A DNA stretch of 64,000 nt from Paenibacillus sp. SYP-B4298 (lineage in GTDB: Bacteria > Bacillota > Bacilli > Paenibacillales > Paenibacillaceae), in assembly GCF_027627475.1 (NCBI RefSeq), contig NZ_CP115484.1, positions 2,402,001-2,466,000 on the forward strand, in the 5' to 3' direction. Below the pieces are notes generated by a model. The model searched no databases and was not told where the DNA came from. It saw only the letters and a list, made by a program, of their open reading frames with translations. Shown piece by piece: positions 42,401 to 48,883 of the stretch; within the stretch, counting starts at the first letter, position 1, and the number at the start of each line of letters is the position of its first letter. Made by a program: the position numbers and the translations under genes.

Positions 42401-45331
42401 CGTGGCCCGGCTGTCATATCCGACTTCATAGGTGCGGCGATGCCAGGATACCAGGTTCAGCAGGCTGCCATGGCGAATTTCCACCCCCTTGGGCTGTCCG
42501 GTCGAGCCCGAGGTGTAGATGACATATGCGACATCAGACAGACTGCTGGCTACAGACGGGCTGGTGACCGGATAGGAATGAATTGCGGCTTGGCTGTCCA
42601 GGCAGACAGCCTGAGCTTGCCCATCCTGTGGAAGCTGCTCCGCAAGCTGCTCAATCGTTACAACCGTGTGCGTTTCCGCATCCTGCAGCATATAGCTTAC
42701 CCGCTGGGATGGATAGGCCGGGTCAATCGGCATGTAGGCAGCTCCAGTCTTCAACACGGCAAGCTGGGCAACTGCCAGATCAAGCGAACGGTTCAGATAA
42801 ATGGCCACAATAGAACTCGAATCCACGCCTCGTGCAAGCAGATAATGGGCTAGTGCATTCGCTCGTTCATTAAGCATCCGGTATGTCATATGCTCTGCCC
42901 CACAGGCGACCGCAAGCCCCTCGGGTCTAAGCTGGGCCTCCTCGGAGACAAGCTCATGAACACACCGTCCTAAGACCTCATTCACCCCCGTTCGATTCCA
43001 TAATGGATACTGCTGCTTCTCCTCTTGGGACAACAATGGCAAATGGCTGATCCGTTCCATACAATCTTGAACCACACCCTGCAGCAGCTCCGCATAATGC
43101 GCCTGCATCCGTTCAATCGTGGCTGGATCGTACAGATCCGTATTGTAATCTATATCGACCTGAAGCCCTTGCTCACTCTCGTCAACTGCCATACTCAGGT
43201 CAAACTTGGATGTCCCGTTAGACAGCTCCTGGAAGGTCATCTGCAGGCCGCCGACCGTCGGACGGGTGGCAGGCTGCTGCTGGAGCGCGAAGGTAACCTG
43301 GAATACTGGCGAAGCAGCCAATGTCCGCTCCGGATTCAAGGCTTCTACCAGTTGTTCAAAGGGCAGGTCCTGGTTAGAGAACGCTTCAACTGCGACCGTT
43401 CTCGTCTGCTGGAGTGCCTCCCGGAATGACATCGGAACGCTATAGTCTGCGCGCAAGGCCAGCATGTTGACGAAGTAGCCGATGACTCCTTCCAGCTCCG
43501 TCCGCTTCCGATTCGCAACCGGCGAACCCACCACTATGGTTTCCTGTCCCGTATACCGATGCAGCAACACCTGGAAGGCCGTCAGCAGCAGCATATACAA
43601 CGTCACGCCTTCTCTTTGGCACAGCTCATACAATGCTCGGGACAATTCGGCGGGCAGTGCTTGCCGGCTCGAAGCACCGGCAAAGGTCTGTACCGCAGGC
43701 CTTGGGCGGTCTGTCGGCAACAGAAGCAACGGCGGTATCCCGTCCAATCGCTTGCGCCAGTATTCCAACTGGGTCGATTGCAGGTGGCTGCCCTCAAGTC
43801 TGGAGCGCTGCCATCTCACATAATCTGCGTAACGAATCGGAAGCTCGCTTGACGTTGTCGCCTCCTGGAGGATGTAGGCTCGGTAATGATCTTGCAGCTC
43901 CTGCTGGATCACCCGCAATGACCAGCCGTCAGAGATCATATGATGCATCACCAGCAACAAATGGTGCTCCTGCTCATGCAACTGTATAAGCGCTGCCTTG
44001 ATCGGCGGCTCCGCCTCTAGCCGGAAGGGCCGACGGGACAGCTCCAGCACCATAGAGCGGGCATGCTCTCGCTTCTCCGTGTCCAAGCCTTGAGCCTGAT
44101 ACAGCTCCAGTGGAATCTCCGCTAGCTCAGCGATCCTGGCGACGGCATGCCCCCCATCCAGGTGAAAGGTCGTCCGCAAGCTATCATGACGGCTCGCTAT
44201 GACATGCAGGCAGTGAACTAAGCCATTAACGGACAGCGGGCCCTCTAGCCTCACAAACAACGTCATATTATAGTTCGGGCTGTCTGGCTCCAACTGCTGG
44301 AGAAACCATAGACTCTGCTGTGAATAGGACAGCGGGCCCTCTAGCTGCTCGCCTCTTTGCAGGCTCTCCTCCTTGCGCCCTTCATGAGCAGCGGCCGCTT
44401 CTTGCACAACCTCCAGAAAGCTCTGCAGGATCGGCTGCTGAAATAAGGCTTGCAGGCTCAGCTCCGCTCCAAACGCCTCGCGAACTCTGGATAGCAACTG
44501 TGTGCCCAGCAGGGAGTTGCCGCCCAGCTCAAAAAAATGACTCCGGATGTCGATTGGCTTGACGGACAGCACCTCCTCCCAGATCAGCGCCATTCGTTCC
44601 TCATGCGGCGTGCGAGGCGCCACATAGCTGTCCTCCTGCCTTCTTGCCTGCTGCTTGTGGCGGCGAATCCCCTCCACGATCTGCTGACTCGTGCAGTAGT
44701 TCGAGCGAATATCCTCCCAGACTGCGAGCAGATTCGTTCGACTGCGATCAGGGGCGTATAGCCGGTGCAGGTTCGCGGGCTGCTGGAGCCTGAGTGTACG
44801 CTCATCGCCTGCTCCCGTCACTGCCAGCGTCTGCTCCAGTTCATCGACAGTCAGAACAGCGCCGAAGCCGCCCTCCTCTGGTTTCATTCGCTCGCCGCCT
44901 ATCTTACGAACAAAGTCAGCAGAAACCCCGTTGCGCTGCGTCTTCCGATAGTGAAGATGAAGCTGCCGGCAGCCGCGTTCTTTGGCAATGGCGATCATTT
45001 GCTGCATGACACGAAACTCAACATTTTTGCCAAGCACCTTGCAGCTAATCATATAGGCCTGCACATCCAACACGCCGCCCTGACAGGCGAACAGCAGCGC
45101 TCCGGTAATCCCATAATCTCCAAAGCGGTCGCTCACCTCGATCACCCAGCATTCATGGTTGGGCCGATGACGCCATTCCTGCAGTGCCGACTGGTCAAAT
45201 GTTAGCGCTGTCAGATGAAAATCCGCCGTCCAATTGGCCAGATGCACCACCTTGTCTATTTCCTTATCCGTAACCGCCGGACGAAAATCAACATGCAATT
45301 CCATCCGGCTCATAAATTCCAGCAACTGCAA
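30491..45331 (-). CDS. NRPS1, loading acyltransferase-PCP plus three modules (D-Leu, D-Ala, D-Leu)
   Basis: Synthetase of 4946 residues. It starts at TTG: GGAGGAGG sits ~7 nt upstream, and the next in-frame ATG is codon 7. Residues ~10-165 match the C-terminal GNAT-like half of FkbH proteins, including SDRFGDYG (67-74) and the acyl-accepting Cys97 in ISCKVLGK. PCP0 (FFELGGNS, ~269) follows. Then C1 335-770, LCL type (HHMISDG); A1 790-1270; PCP1 ~1318; E1 1355-1840; C2 1870-2310; A2 2330-2814; PCP2 ~2870; E2 2905-3385; C3 3390-3830; A3 3850-4364; PCP3 ~4414; E3 4450-4930; basic tail ending HNRRSQK. Pockets: A1 and A3 DAWFLGHVV (Leu-like), A2 DLFNNALTY (Ala). All three E domains keep HHxxxDG, EGHGRE and NYLGQ, so three D residues follow the starter. 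The HAD half of the loading unit is not in this protein; a decayed version lies at the promoter-proximal end of the operon. Confidence 0.96.
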   Translation of the reverse strand: MQLLEFMSRMELHVDFRPAVTDKEIDKVVHLANWTADFHLTALTFDQSALQEWRHRPNHECWVIEVSDRFGDYGITGALLFACQGGVLDVQAYMISCKVLGKNVEFRVMQQMIAIAKERGCRQLHLHYRKTQRNGVSADFVRKIGGERMKPEEGGFGAVLTVDELEQTLAVTGAGDERTLRLQQPANLHRLYAPDRSRTNLLAVWEDIRSNYCTSQQIVEGIRRHKQQARRQEDSYVAPRTPHEERMALIWEEVLSVKPIDIRSHFFELGGNSLLGTQLLSRVREAFGAELSLQALFQQPILQSFLEVVQEAAAAHEGRKEESLQRGEQLEGPLSYSQQSLWFLQQLEPDSPNYNMTLFVRLEGPLSVNGLVHCLHVIASRHDSLRTTFHLDGGHAVARIAELAEIPLELYQAQGLDTEKREHARSMVLELSRRPFRLEAEPPIKAALIQLHEQEHHLLLVMHHMISDGWSLRVIQQELQDHYRAYILQEATTSSELPIRYADYVRWQRSRLEGSHLQSTQLEYWRKRLDGIPPLLLLPTDRPRPAVQTFAGASSRQALPAELSRALYELCQREGVTLYMLLLTAFQVLLHRYTGQETIVVGSPVANRKRTELEGVIGYFVNMLALRADYSVPMSFREALQQTRTVAVEAFSNQDLPFEQLVEALNPERTLAASPVFQVTFALQQQPATRPTVGGLQMTFQELSNGTSKFDLSMAVDESEQGLQVDIDYNTDLYDPATIERMQAHYAELLQGVVQDCMERISHLPLLSQEEKQQYPLWNRTGVNEVLGRCVHELVSEEAQLRPEGLAVACGAEHMTYRMLNERANALAHYLLARGVDSSSIVAIYLNRSLDLAVAQLAVLKTGAAYMPIDPAYPSQRVSYMLQDAETHTVVTIEQLAEQLPQDGQAQAVCLDSQAAIHSYPVTSPSVASSLSDVAYVIYTSGSTGQPKGVEIRHGSLLNLVSWHRRTYEVGYDSRATLLAGTAFDASVWETWPYLTAGASLHVVEEETRLDSLRLCNWLVSARITHTFVPTPLAEALLAEEWPAGTALRYMLTGGDRLRVAPSAALPFLLVNHYGPTESTVVATSGVVQPGMEAAITIGHPIDNTEVYVLDDWMQRVPIGVRGELYIGGKGLARGYRNRTQLTEERFVAHPYRPGERLYRTGDICRQLADGSLEFVGRTDHQVKIRGYRIELGEIEAALSSHPGVRGCIVLVHEDGEGNRRLVGYVAGDSGLELQQVREGLKDRLPGYMIPAILITLEELPLTPNGKIDHRALPAPDFSAGSTAGVLPRTETEVLLSEIWKQVLGVSAVGVHDNFFALGGDSILSIQVVSRARQAGLMMTTKHMFQHQTIAELAGVAQTSKAVIAEQGVITGEVPLTPVQHWLLEQELHELDHWNMAMKLSLKQHMDPHLLEQSLLALLSHHDALRMCFSRSVAGWQQINAPASSEACGQLLQLADLRSLDAAGQESAVQQRSKQAQESLSLAQGRLVQAVLFRLDEAREELLLIIHHLVVDGVSWRILLEDLERVYHQLANGQPIQLAPKSASFRHWAYNLERWARNGALEAEQAYWLAVGEPRQETRQKSQQKSQQEPQQEVAAGSSLGAMPMVNRNTVASVGRVTVKLETEQTRQLLQEAPKAYRTQINDLLLTALAKAMNDWTGEDSLYVALEGHGREEVGEELDISRTVGWFTSIYPVRLELGDEGQPGDELKRVKEQLRGIPQRGIGYGLLRYLTEDAKWKQALASQCEPRISFNYLGQYDAILTDSSYMQLMQGGTGETRSPRGTRRYELDVYGMVFGGQLELTWEYSEALHDRQAIEGLAHRYMMHLQQYIAHCLSVEAGGYTPSDFPAARLHQQELDALCSNSASERSGGYAAIEDIYLLAPLQQGMLFHALYSPESPVYFEQAVMELTGKLQLPAWQQAWEHVVSRHAVLRTSFAWEGLREPHQIVHRQVQLEMELLDLRELPQEQQPQKLVELLSSDRSRGFDLTRSPMRWMLVQREEERWQLIWSFHHLLLDGWSVFAILRELCSIYGALVSGVKLPELSGSGTYRHYIQWTQAQDEESARGYWRQYLQGFAAPTALHIGGPSRMTEEQHDEVRICLSDELTSGLQHRARDRRMTMNMLIQAAWALLLHRYSGEEDVLFGATVSVRPPELAGIETTAGLFINSLPVRMRVPQQDELGGWLEGIRERQAEWLTYAHSPLPMVMDCSEVPGGQPLFETLLVFENYPVDTTSDPLEAAGLQAGKPDILERTTYPLTIIIIPGERLELRAVYDQRRYTSVAVERLLAHLQQLLSAIAITEPQHRLQQLPMLTQQEEQQLLTDFKVAACSPLATGETLLEMMDRQAASTPHAVALIDGHERLSYSELHSRANRLARHLQGLGVGPEALVGLCAQRSTELLVGVLGILKAGGAYVPLDPAYPQERLAFIIEDTGVQVLVTEQPVLDRLPENTAQRVLLDADWPMIEEHIDDPVESGVHGHHLAYIIYTSGSTGRPKGVALEHRNTAAFLQWCGSQFSREELAGVLASTSISFDLSVFEMFVPLVCGGTVIMAENALYLPTLPAANEVTLVNTVPTAMAELIRMNGVPASVLTVNLAGEQLPLTLARQVYAIGSIQRLYNLYGPSEDTTYSTCWLVEREGEAAPPIGRPIAGTSCYILDQWMRPVPVGVPGELYIAGEGLARCYLERPELTAERFVANPYARERKERMYRTGDLCRYREDGVIEYMGRIDHQVKLRGYRIELQEIDTVLSLHDDIQEAVVAVHENHAGTKQLVAYYVAVEGVKEQLTDELRAYLQEQLPEYMIPSIYMRLDQLPLTPNGKVDRKALPLPEAAAMQRSDYTAPSSEEERILCAIWEQVLGVERVGIHDGFFGLGGDSILSIQIMSRAGLAGLRLTPKQMFRYQTVAELAKVAEKTGSVSQRDQGIVTGEVPLTPIQQWFFESDLTAWKDWCQLVHLKVRQRIEPETLRQALSALLAHHDGLRLRFSSDETGWRQHHAEPDSIIPLSMIDLSLLSAVEQSAARQTAIAQGQDNLDLANGPLVWCIYFRNGDSGQADTLTVIAHHLVSDGISLRVLLEDLEAACRQIERQEAISLPPKQTSYQEWAKQLAAYALTEEAASERGYWLDPKRYAAAPLPADHDLGENSHASMERVSRSLTAEETRMLLHEVPSAYRTHINDVLLTALMQSVAGWTGQRSLLLNLEGHGREELVDGLELARTVGWFTSIYPVFLELGEATGTGAILKSVKEQLRSVPKHGIGYGILRYLSADPEMSGMAWDRPEAEIVFNYLGQFDQLIEGSDLFDSVELNQSIGGMRRHVLDIYGMVRAGKLQMVWEYSSHLHRRETMEQLAERFMSALRSLIAHCLSSEAGGITPSDFPQAAMTQDELDRLAAGTDGRSIEDIYPLAPTQHGMLFHVLHAPESGVYFENMTASLEGELEPSLFEQAWRQLVVRHAILRTAFIWRGVDHPHQVVYRKAELPFHYEDWRELPSAEQEQRLRQYVEQDKRRGFELEQAPLMRVALLATGERKHRIVWSFHHLLLDGWSVSLLLKELFELIECLDTGSSLPAAPLHAYGDYVEWLQQQDMSQADAYWQRQLTGFRSPTSLAISRRQPEGEEGYSEQRIELAAELTARLLQTTRSRQLTLNTLIQGIWSLVLHRYSGKDDVLFGATVSGRTADVPDIESMIGLFINTLPVRVRVNREERLFAWLWQLQDGQAEQRMFESTPLSRIQSLSELSNGIPLFDSIIVFENYPVDTAETGMDRLRLQAMETSEQTNYPLTLAVVPGDELSLRMLYASNQFDSQSVERLLGHVRTLLQHVASSSDETLLKELQLLSEAERVQQVEEWNRTASSYEAAGSVQELVERQAKRTPEAAAVVQGERTVTYRELDEQANELAQRLRRAGVKPGTPVAVCMERSAELIIAELGVLKAGSPYVPIDPAYPPGRIRYMLSDTQTAVVLTQAKLVGRLGELTGAAIWSLDTADAKEYAELGGRAMQGLEERLKEGLEEGRDDSRTFDNEYALKQVGTPESLAYIIYTSGSTGQPKGVEVSHRSLLNLIGWHQSAYEVSASDRATLLAGPAFDASVWEIWPYVTAGASVHIVEEELRLSPEELRDWLAATGVTLSFMPTPLAERMVELEWPEKVALRALLTGGDRLHRHPAQELPFALVNHYGPTENTVVATCAVVPNAAGQAEAPSIGRPIANTTCYILDEAMELVPVGVPGELYIGGGNLARGYWGRPELTEERFVANPYGAAGNERMYRTGDLCRYRADGEIDYLGRIDDQVSVRGFRVELGEIETVMARYDGVKEACVSARTEDSGQTRLTGYIVAIEGRAWQELEEGLRRHMKSWLPEYMIPGVVMQLEQLPMTANGKLDRKALPEPEQPGGGATYAPPRNELEQALCAIWEQVLGAQQVGIRDNFFELGGDSIMSIQVVAKARQAGVHLQPKMIFDYPVIAELAEAAGNGLSPLTEQGVITGEVPLTPIQRWFFEQDIADRHHWNQAMLLHLKRSLDRKLLEQALQQLTRHHDALRLRYTEGEEGWIQQLAPVTEADLPLSCVDLSALSPADQREWLEQEATRAQASLNLQQGPICRAVLFDLGAERGRRLLLAVHHLAVDGVSWRILLDDLEMLLEQLGSGENIQLPPKTTSYKSWSEQLVTYAQTDALSEELTYWLHVDEQAAVPLPIDQDAGGNTLASMEELTVFLTEEETSRLLREAPTAYRSDLMDLLLCALVSACCDWTGGRGLRVTLEGHGREDIIKHAAIDLSRTVGWFTSMYPVTLLRSESNQAHDQVKHIRQQLAKLPQRGIGYGLLRWLSNDERTIARLRNQVEPEVSFNYLGQFDPMLSASSWFEAAGESPGVVYGAGDRQHLLDIVGVVKEGRLGLTWAYSSSYHHRTTIEQLAAAYIQALQQLLLGSKDTERSEYTPEDFARTRLSQSTLDKIMSQVTQHNRRSQK
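32053..33868 (-). repeat. A3-domain copy of the ~1.8-kb direct repeat (pair with 19550-21341)
   Basis: Partner of 19550-21341. It carries the longer EERLKEGLEEGR loop before the A3 core motif. Both copies have the Leu-like pocket DAWFLGHVV. Confidence 0.92.
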
Positions 45332-45350
45332 GCCTATTCCTCCTCCCGTA

Positions 45351-46871
45351 TCAGAAGACGCCTTCTAACACCTCATAATCACCTGGGATGGCGGTATCCG
45401 CCATCCGCTTGATCAGCGCAGCCGCCATCCGCTCAGGCAGAAGCGATTGGTGGCGCGCCAATGGCAGATTGCTCAATTCAGTCCGCATTCGCGGGGGACG
45501 CACGATGAGCAGTCTGGACCTGCACTGCTTCGCTGCCGAGCGAGCCAGGCCTTCAATGGCCGCCTTGGCCGCCGTATAATGCGGATATTCCTGTGCAGCC
45601 TCAACCGCGCACGGAGCCGACATCACGGCGCAGCAGCCTCCAGCATCTGCGACCTGCCTCAGCCAGACGGAGAGTGGCGTACCCGCCAGTCGGCAACTGG
45701 CGGCAATATAGTTCTCCATCGCGTCCCATTGCTGACTGTGCAGCCCATGAGGCAGTAGACGCAGGCCGGCATTGATCACCAGCATGTCCAGCGCCCCGTA
45801 CTCTACGCGCCATTGCTCCTGCAATTGCTCGCACCAGGCGCGATCCGCGACATCTCCCTTGAACGGGCGGATCGCACCCGCACCAGCAGGGACTTGTTCG
45901 ACCAGCCTTGCCATCTGCTCATCGCTCTTGCGATAGAGCGCCAGCACAGTTGCGCCTTGCAATGCCAGACCCAGCGCTATAGCCGCGCCTGCTCCACGGC
46001 TTGCGCCGGCTACGACCGCCACCTTTCCTGCCAACGTCCTGGAGCGGGGCAGCGCCTGCTCCATACGTTCAACAGTAATCTCCTGTGCAGGCTCACGCAC
46101 AAACACATACAGTTGTGACTCCGCGATCTGTATGCCTTGCGCACAGAGTACCGCACTTGCCCTCATCCGGTCGAAGCGCGAATCATAGCCGATAACCTCC
46201 GTCTCATATTCCAGGGCAGCCTCCTCCACATGGGCGCTATCAGCAAACTGTATCGAAAGCTTGCTGCACAGCGAATGCCTCCCAGGAAGTACCATCCCTG
46301 CTGTATAGGTCTGCCACATCAGCGCAGCCACCTGCACAGCGCCTACTCCCTTGGATCGCAAATTCAGTCGCCTCATCCACTTCTCCAGAGCTGAGGGTAC
46401 GGGCCAGTATGTGCCGCCAGCCCTCATCCCTGCATGCAGATCGGCAGCGCCGAATTCCCTTCCTGTACGCTCCACATCCGGCGGCACAGCAGATGCTCGC
46501 TTCGGCTCTAACGGTTCGCCGGGACGGAAGACGGCTGTACCTCGAACAAGCACCTGACTGCCCCATACGATGCGGAATTGGCTCTCCTCCGAGTTATGCC
46601 TGAGCATCTGCACTTCGTACTCCACATCTGGAAACAGCGGGTGAATGAATTCGCTCGTCATACTAGACAACGTATAGCCAGGACGGTCTGGCAGTGCAGA
46701 GAGTGCAGTCAACTGCTCCATTACACCGTAGGCGATACGCTCTCCATAAGGTGTACGGTGAGCGTAGGACTCATCAGCATGCAATGGACTCCAATCATGA
46801 CTCGCCAGTGCGAAATCATCCAGGTCGGCGAGGCTATAGCTGAAGAACGCCTGCATCCTATCCACGGTCAA
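45351..46871 (-). CDS. MaoC-like hotdog / short-chain dehydrogenase fusion
   Basis: A 506-residue two-part enzyme. Residues ~1-120 form a MaoC/(R)-hydratase hotdog with the signature D..PLHADESYA...YGERIAYG (Asp and His catalytic pair retained); ~150-275 looks like a second hotdog without that signature. Residues ~285-500 are an SDR: nucleotide-binding loop AGASRGAGAA, INAG, an upstream Ser (VMSAP) and catalytic YTAAK. The pair would interconvert 3-hydroxyacyl, enoyl and ketoacyl thioesters, or oxidise a hydroxyl, most likely on the small ACP two genes upstream. It overlaps the FkbH stop (TTGA) and precedes NRPS1 by 19 bp, so it belongs to starter-unit supply. The start is TTG; GTG (codon 3) or ATG (codon 6) are alternatives because no strong ribosome site decides. 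The actual substrate is unknown. Confidence 0.88.
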   Translation of the reverse strand: MTVDRMQAFFSYSLADLDDFALASHDWSPLHADESYAHRTPYGERIAYGVMEQLTALSALPDRPGYTLSSMTSEFIHPLFPDVEYEVQMLRHNSEESQFRIVWGSQVLVRGTAVFRPGEPLEPKRASAVPPDVERTGREFGAADLHAGMRAGGTYWPVPSALEKWMRRLNLRSKGVGAVQVAALMWQTYTAGMVLPGRHSLCSKLSIQFADSAHVEEAALEYETEVIGYDSRFDRMRASAVLCAQGIQIAESQLYVFVREPAQEITVERMEQALPRSRTLAGKVAVVAGASRGAGAAIALGLALQGATVLALYRKSDEQMARLVEQVPAGAGAIRPFKGDVADRAWCEQLQEQWRVEYGALDMLVINAGLRLLPHGLHSQQWDAMENYIAASCRLAGTPLSVWLRQVADAGGCCAVMSAPCAVEAAQEYPHYTAAKAAIEGLARSAAKQCRSRLLIVRPPRMRTELSNLPLARHQSLLPERMAAALIKRMADTAIPGDYEVLEGVF

Positions 46872-48601
46872 GATACCATCACTTCAGTCATGCGGGCAAT
46901 ATAGGCAGGCCAGCACACTCCTTCAATAACGCCCGCTTCGCCTGCTACTGGACAGCCCATTGTTGCAAAGAAAGCTCTTGCCGGTTCATTCCGCGGATGC
47001 TCCTCTACGATGGCCTTCAGACGCATAACACCTTGCTCCGCAGCGCGCTCCAGCAATCCGACGAGCATGGCCTCCTCCACGCCACGTCCCAATGCTCTGC
47101 AGCTCAGTACAAAGGTATCCAGCTCGCCCTTGCCGCCCTCCAACTTGGCGATCATAGCGCCCACTGTTCCATAATCTCCATAACGATCGCTGCATTCTGC
47201 GAGCAAGACGATATAGCTTGGGTCTTTGACCAGAGCAGCCAGCTCGGCCTCAGTTCTTCTCCTGCAATTGAGATTGAATTGATTGGTTTTGTTTACCAGT
47301 TGGGTTAGTCTGGCCATATCGGCCGCTAGCGGGGCGAACGTTCGTACCGCAATATTCAGCCCCGCCCGATACGCCTCCGGCGATACAGGAAGTGCAGACG
47401 CAGCCATCTTGCGCTCCTGCTCTTGCTTGTAATAGTCGGCTCGGCCGAGATCCTCTATGGTTGGCGGCAAGCGATCCAGCGCACCTGACGCTTGCACGAT
47501 GCGAATAGCTGTCGCCGGGTCGGCAGGCATCTGAATGCAGGCCACTTCCGGCAGCGATTGCTGCACCTCGGCAATCTCCATCGGGTTGTCGTCGATGAAG
47601 ACGATGCTATCGAGTCCTAGGCCAAGCTCCTCAGCGATCTGCCGGATATTCTCTGATTTCGGTTGCCAGTTGATGCGCCAGGCCGCGAGATGCTCTTTTT
47701 TCAACCGCATCTCACGTCGCTGTTCAAACACAGCCCATACATCCTGCTCGTTATTTTTGGAGCAGACCGCCAGCAAAACCCCGGAACGGCGTATCTCCAG
47801 CAGATAGGACTGGAAAGCTTTGAAGGCTTCACCCTTCCCATTGTCTGCCAGATCCAGACCTTCTACGCCATCCTCTCCAACGACACCGCCCCAGAGCGTA
47901 TGGTCAGCATCGAGCACCAGCAGCTTGCGGGGAGCGGTGCGGCTCATCAGGACCAGCCGAGCGATCTTGCTGCCGATAGCATGAAAGGCCTCCTCCGTAT
48001 AGGGAATCCGTGCCAGATATTGCATCCTTTCATTATAGGAATGCGCATAGCCCAGATCACGAATCACTTCCTCCGAGTCGACCACTAGGACACCAAGCTT
48101 TCTGGCAAGGCGCCTTCTTAGCGCTTCCCTGACTGCTGTAGATACGGAGAACACGCCGGCAACATTGCTCGCATCTCCAGCGCCTAGCGGGCGCTGCTCC
48201 GACACTGCCGGGAGGACGAAGACCAACTGCGCTCCCCATCTTCTGGAAGCCTCCAGTGTCGCATCGGCCAGCTCCAGCGCTTCCTCGATCAAGCCTTCTC
48301 CGGATTCGACGGTCAACGGACGAGGCTTGCCGGTCCACAGATCATCCAGGGTAGGCCACACCACGAGTACGTCCGGCTGGAAACGGGCGGTGAGGCTATC
48401 ATCTGTCAAGCATTCCTGCACAATCTGGTTGTACGGGCTGATCAATCCGTCGCTCATGTGGCCTTCCTGCGCCAAAGCGACGCCGAGATACGGCTCTAGC
48501 GGATGAATGGTGAACGTAGACAAGTACGCAATCTTCATGCTGGCCGGCTTCTCCGACCGCTTCAAATGCTGCCATTGCATTCGCAATTGAAACAGACTCA
48601 C
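46868..48601 (-). CDS. FkbH-family glyceryl-ACP synthase (HAD-IIIC plus GNAT-like)
   Basis: A complete 577-residue FkbH-type protein. Family members take the glyceryl group from 1,3-bisphosphoglycerate, dephosphorylate it and pass it through a Cys to an ACP. Seen here: an SGNH-like N-terminal region (~25-215); HAD motif I DADHTLWGG (Asp231, Asp233); CSKNNE; the lysine motif PKSEN; FIDDNP; then the GNAT-like half (~415-570) with the acyl-accepting Cys in LSCRALGRG. All catalytic motifs are intact. It starts at GTG with AAGGAGGAGG about 7 nt upstream, 15 bp after the ACP stop, so the ACP is its obvious partner. There is no ketosynthase nearby, so the usual use as a PKS extender unit is unlikely; here the glyceryl group probably primes the peptide. 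Confidence 0.93.
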   Translation of the reverse strand: MSLFQLRMQWQHLKRSEKPASMKIAYLSTFTIHPLEPYLGVALAQEGHMSDGLISPYNQIVQECLTDDSLTARFQPDVLVVWPTLDDLWTGKPRPLTVESGEGLIEEALELADATLEASRRWGAQLVFVLPAVSEQRPLGAGDASNVAGVFSVSTAVREALRRRLARKLGVLVVDSEEVIRDLGYAHSYNERMQYLARIPYTEEAFHAIGSKIARLVLMSRTAPRKLLVLDADHTLWGGVVGEDGVEGLDLADNGKGEAFKAFQSYLLEIRRSGVLLAVCSKNNEQDVWAVFEQRREMRLKKEHLAAWRINWQPKSENIRQIAEELGLGLDSIVFIDDNPMEIAEVQQSLPEVACIQMPADPATAIRIVQASGALDRLPPTIEDLGRADYYKQEQERKMAASALPVSPEAYRAGLNIAVRTFAPLAADMARLTQLVNKTNQFNLNCRRRTEAELAALVKDPSYIVLLAECSDRYGDYGTVGAMIAKLEGGKGELDTFVLSCRALGRGVEEAMLVGLLERAAEQGVMRLKAIVEEHPRNEPARAFFATMGCPVAGEAGVIEGVCWPAYIARMTEVMVS

Positions 48602-48616
48602 ATCGTTCCTCCTCCT

Positions 48617-48859
48617 TTATACCTTCGTTGCCAAATGAACATCCTTGTGCTTCAAAACCGCCTTCAGATCGCCGATCGTCTGAATATGTTGAATTTCCTC
48701 GATGGTAAAAGTAACACGATAGGTTTCCTCCACAGCCGCAATCAGATTGATATGAGCAAGGCTGTCCCACTCCATCATATTGTCTCTTCCCGAGCTATCG
48801 TTCAGTTGCGCAGCATCCACACCGACTACTGCACCCACTATTTCCTCGCAATTCATCAT
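48617..48859 (-). CDS. Stand-alone acyl carrier protein
   Basis: An 80-residue ACP. The phosphopantetheine site is Ser33 in EWDSLAHINL, followed by a typical acidic helix II. It starts at the first of two adjacent ATGs, behind GGGGGATGAG. It lies 24 bp after the HAD-like gene and 15 bp before the FkbH gene, the usual pairing in glyceryl-ACP cassettes (compare FkbJ/FkbH). It most likely carries the glyceryl group while the MaoC/SDR enzyme acts, before transfer to PCP0 of NRPS1. Confidence 0.93.
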   Translation of the reverse strand: MMNCEEIVGAVVGVDAAQLNDSSGRDNMMEWDSLAHINLIAAVEETYRVTFTIEEIQHIQTIGDLKAVLKHKDVHLATKV

Positions 48860-48883
48860 CTCATCCCCCGTTCATTGATTGAT

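Noticed and set aside
45351-48859. Evidence for a hybrid polyketide synthase
   Set aside because: FkbH, ACP and MaoC/SDR suggest PKS extender chemistry, but no ketosynthase, acyltransferase or ketoreductase module is present in the window.
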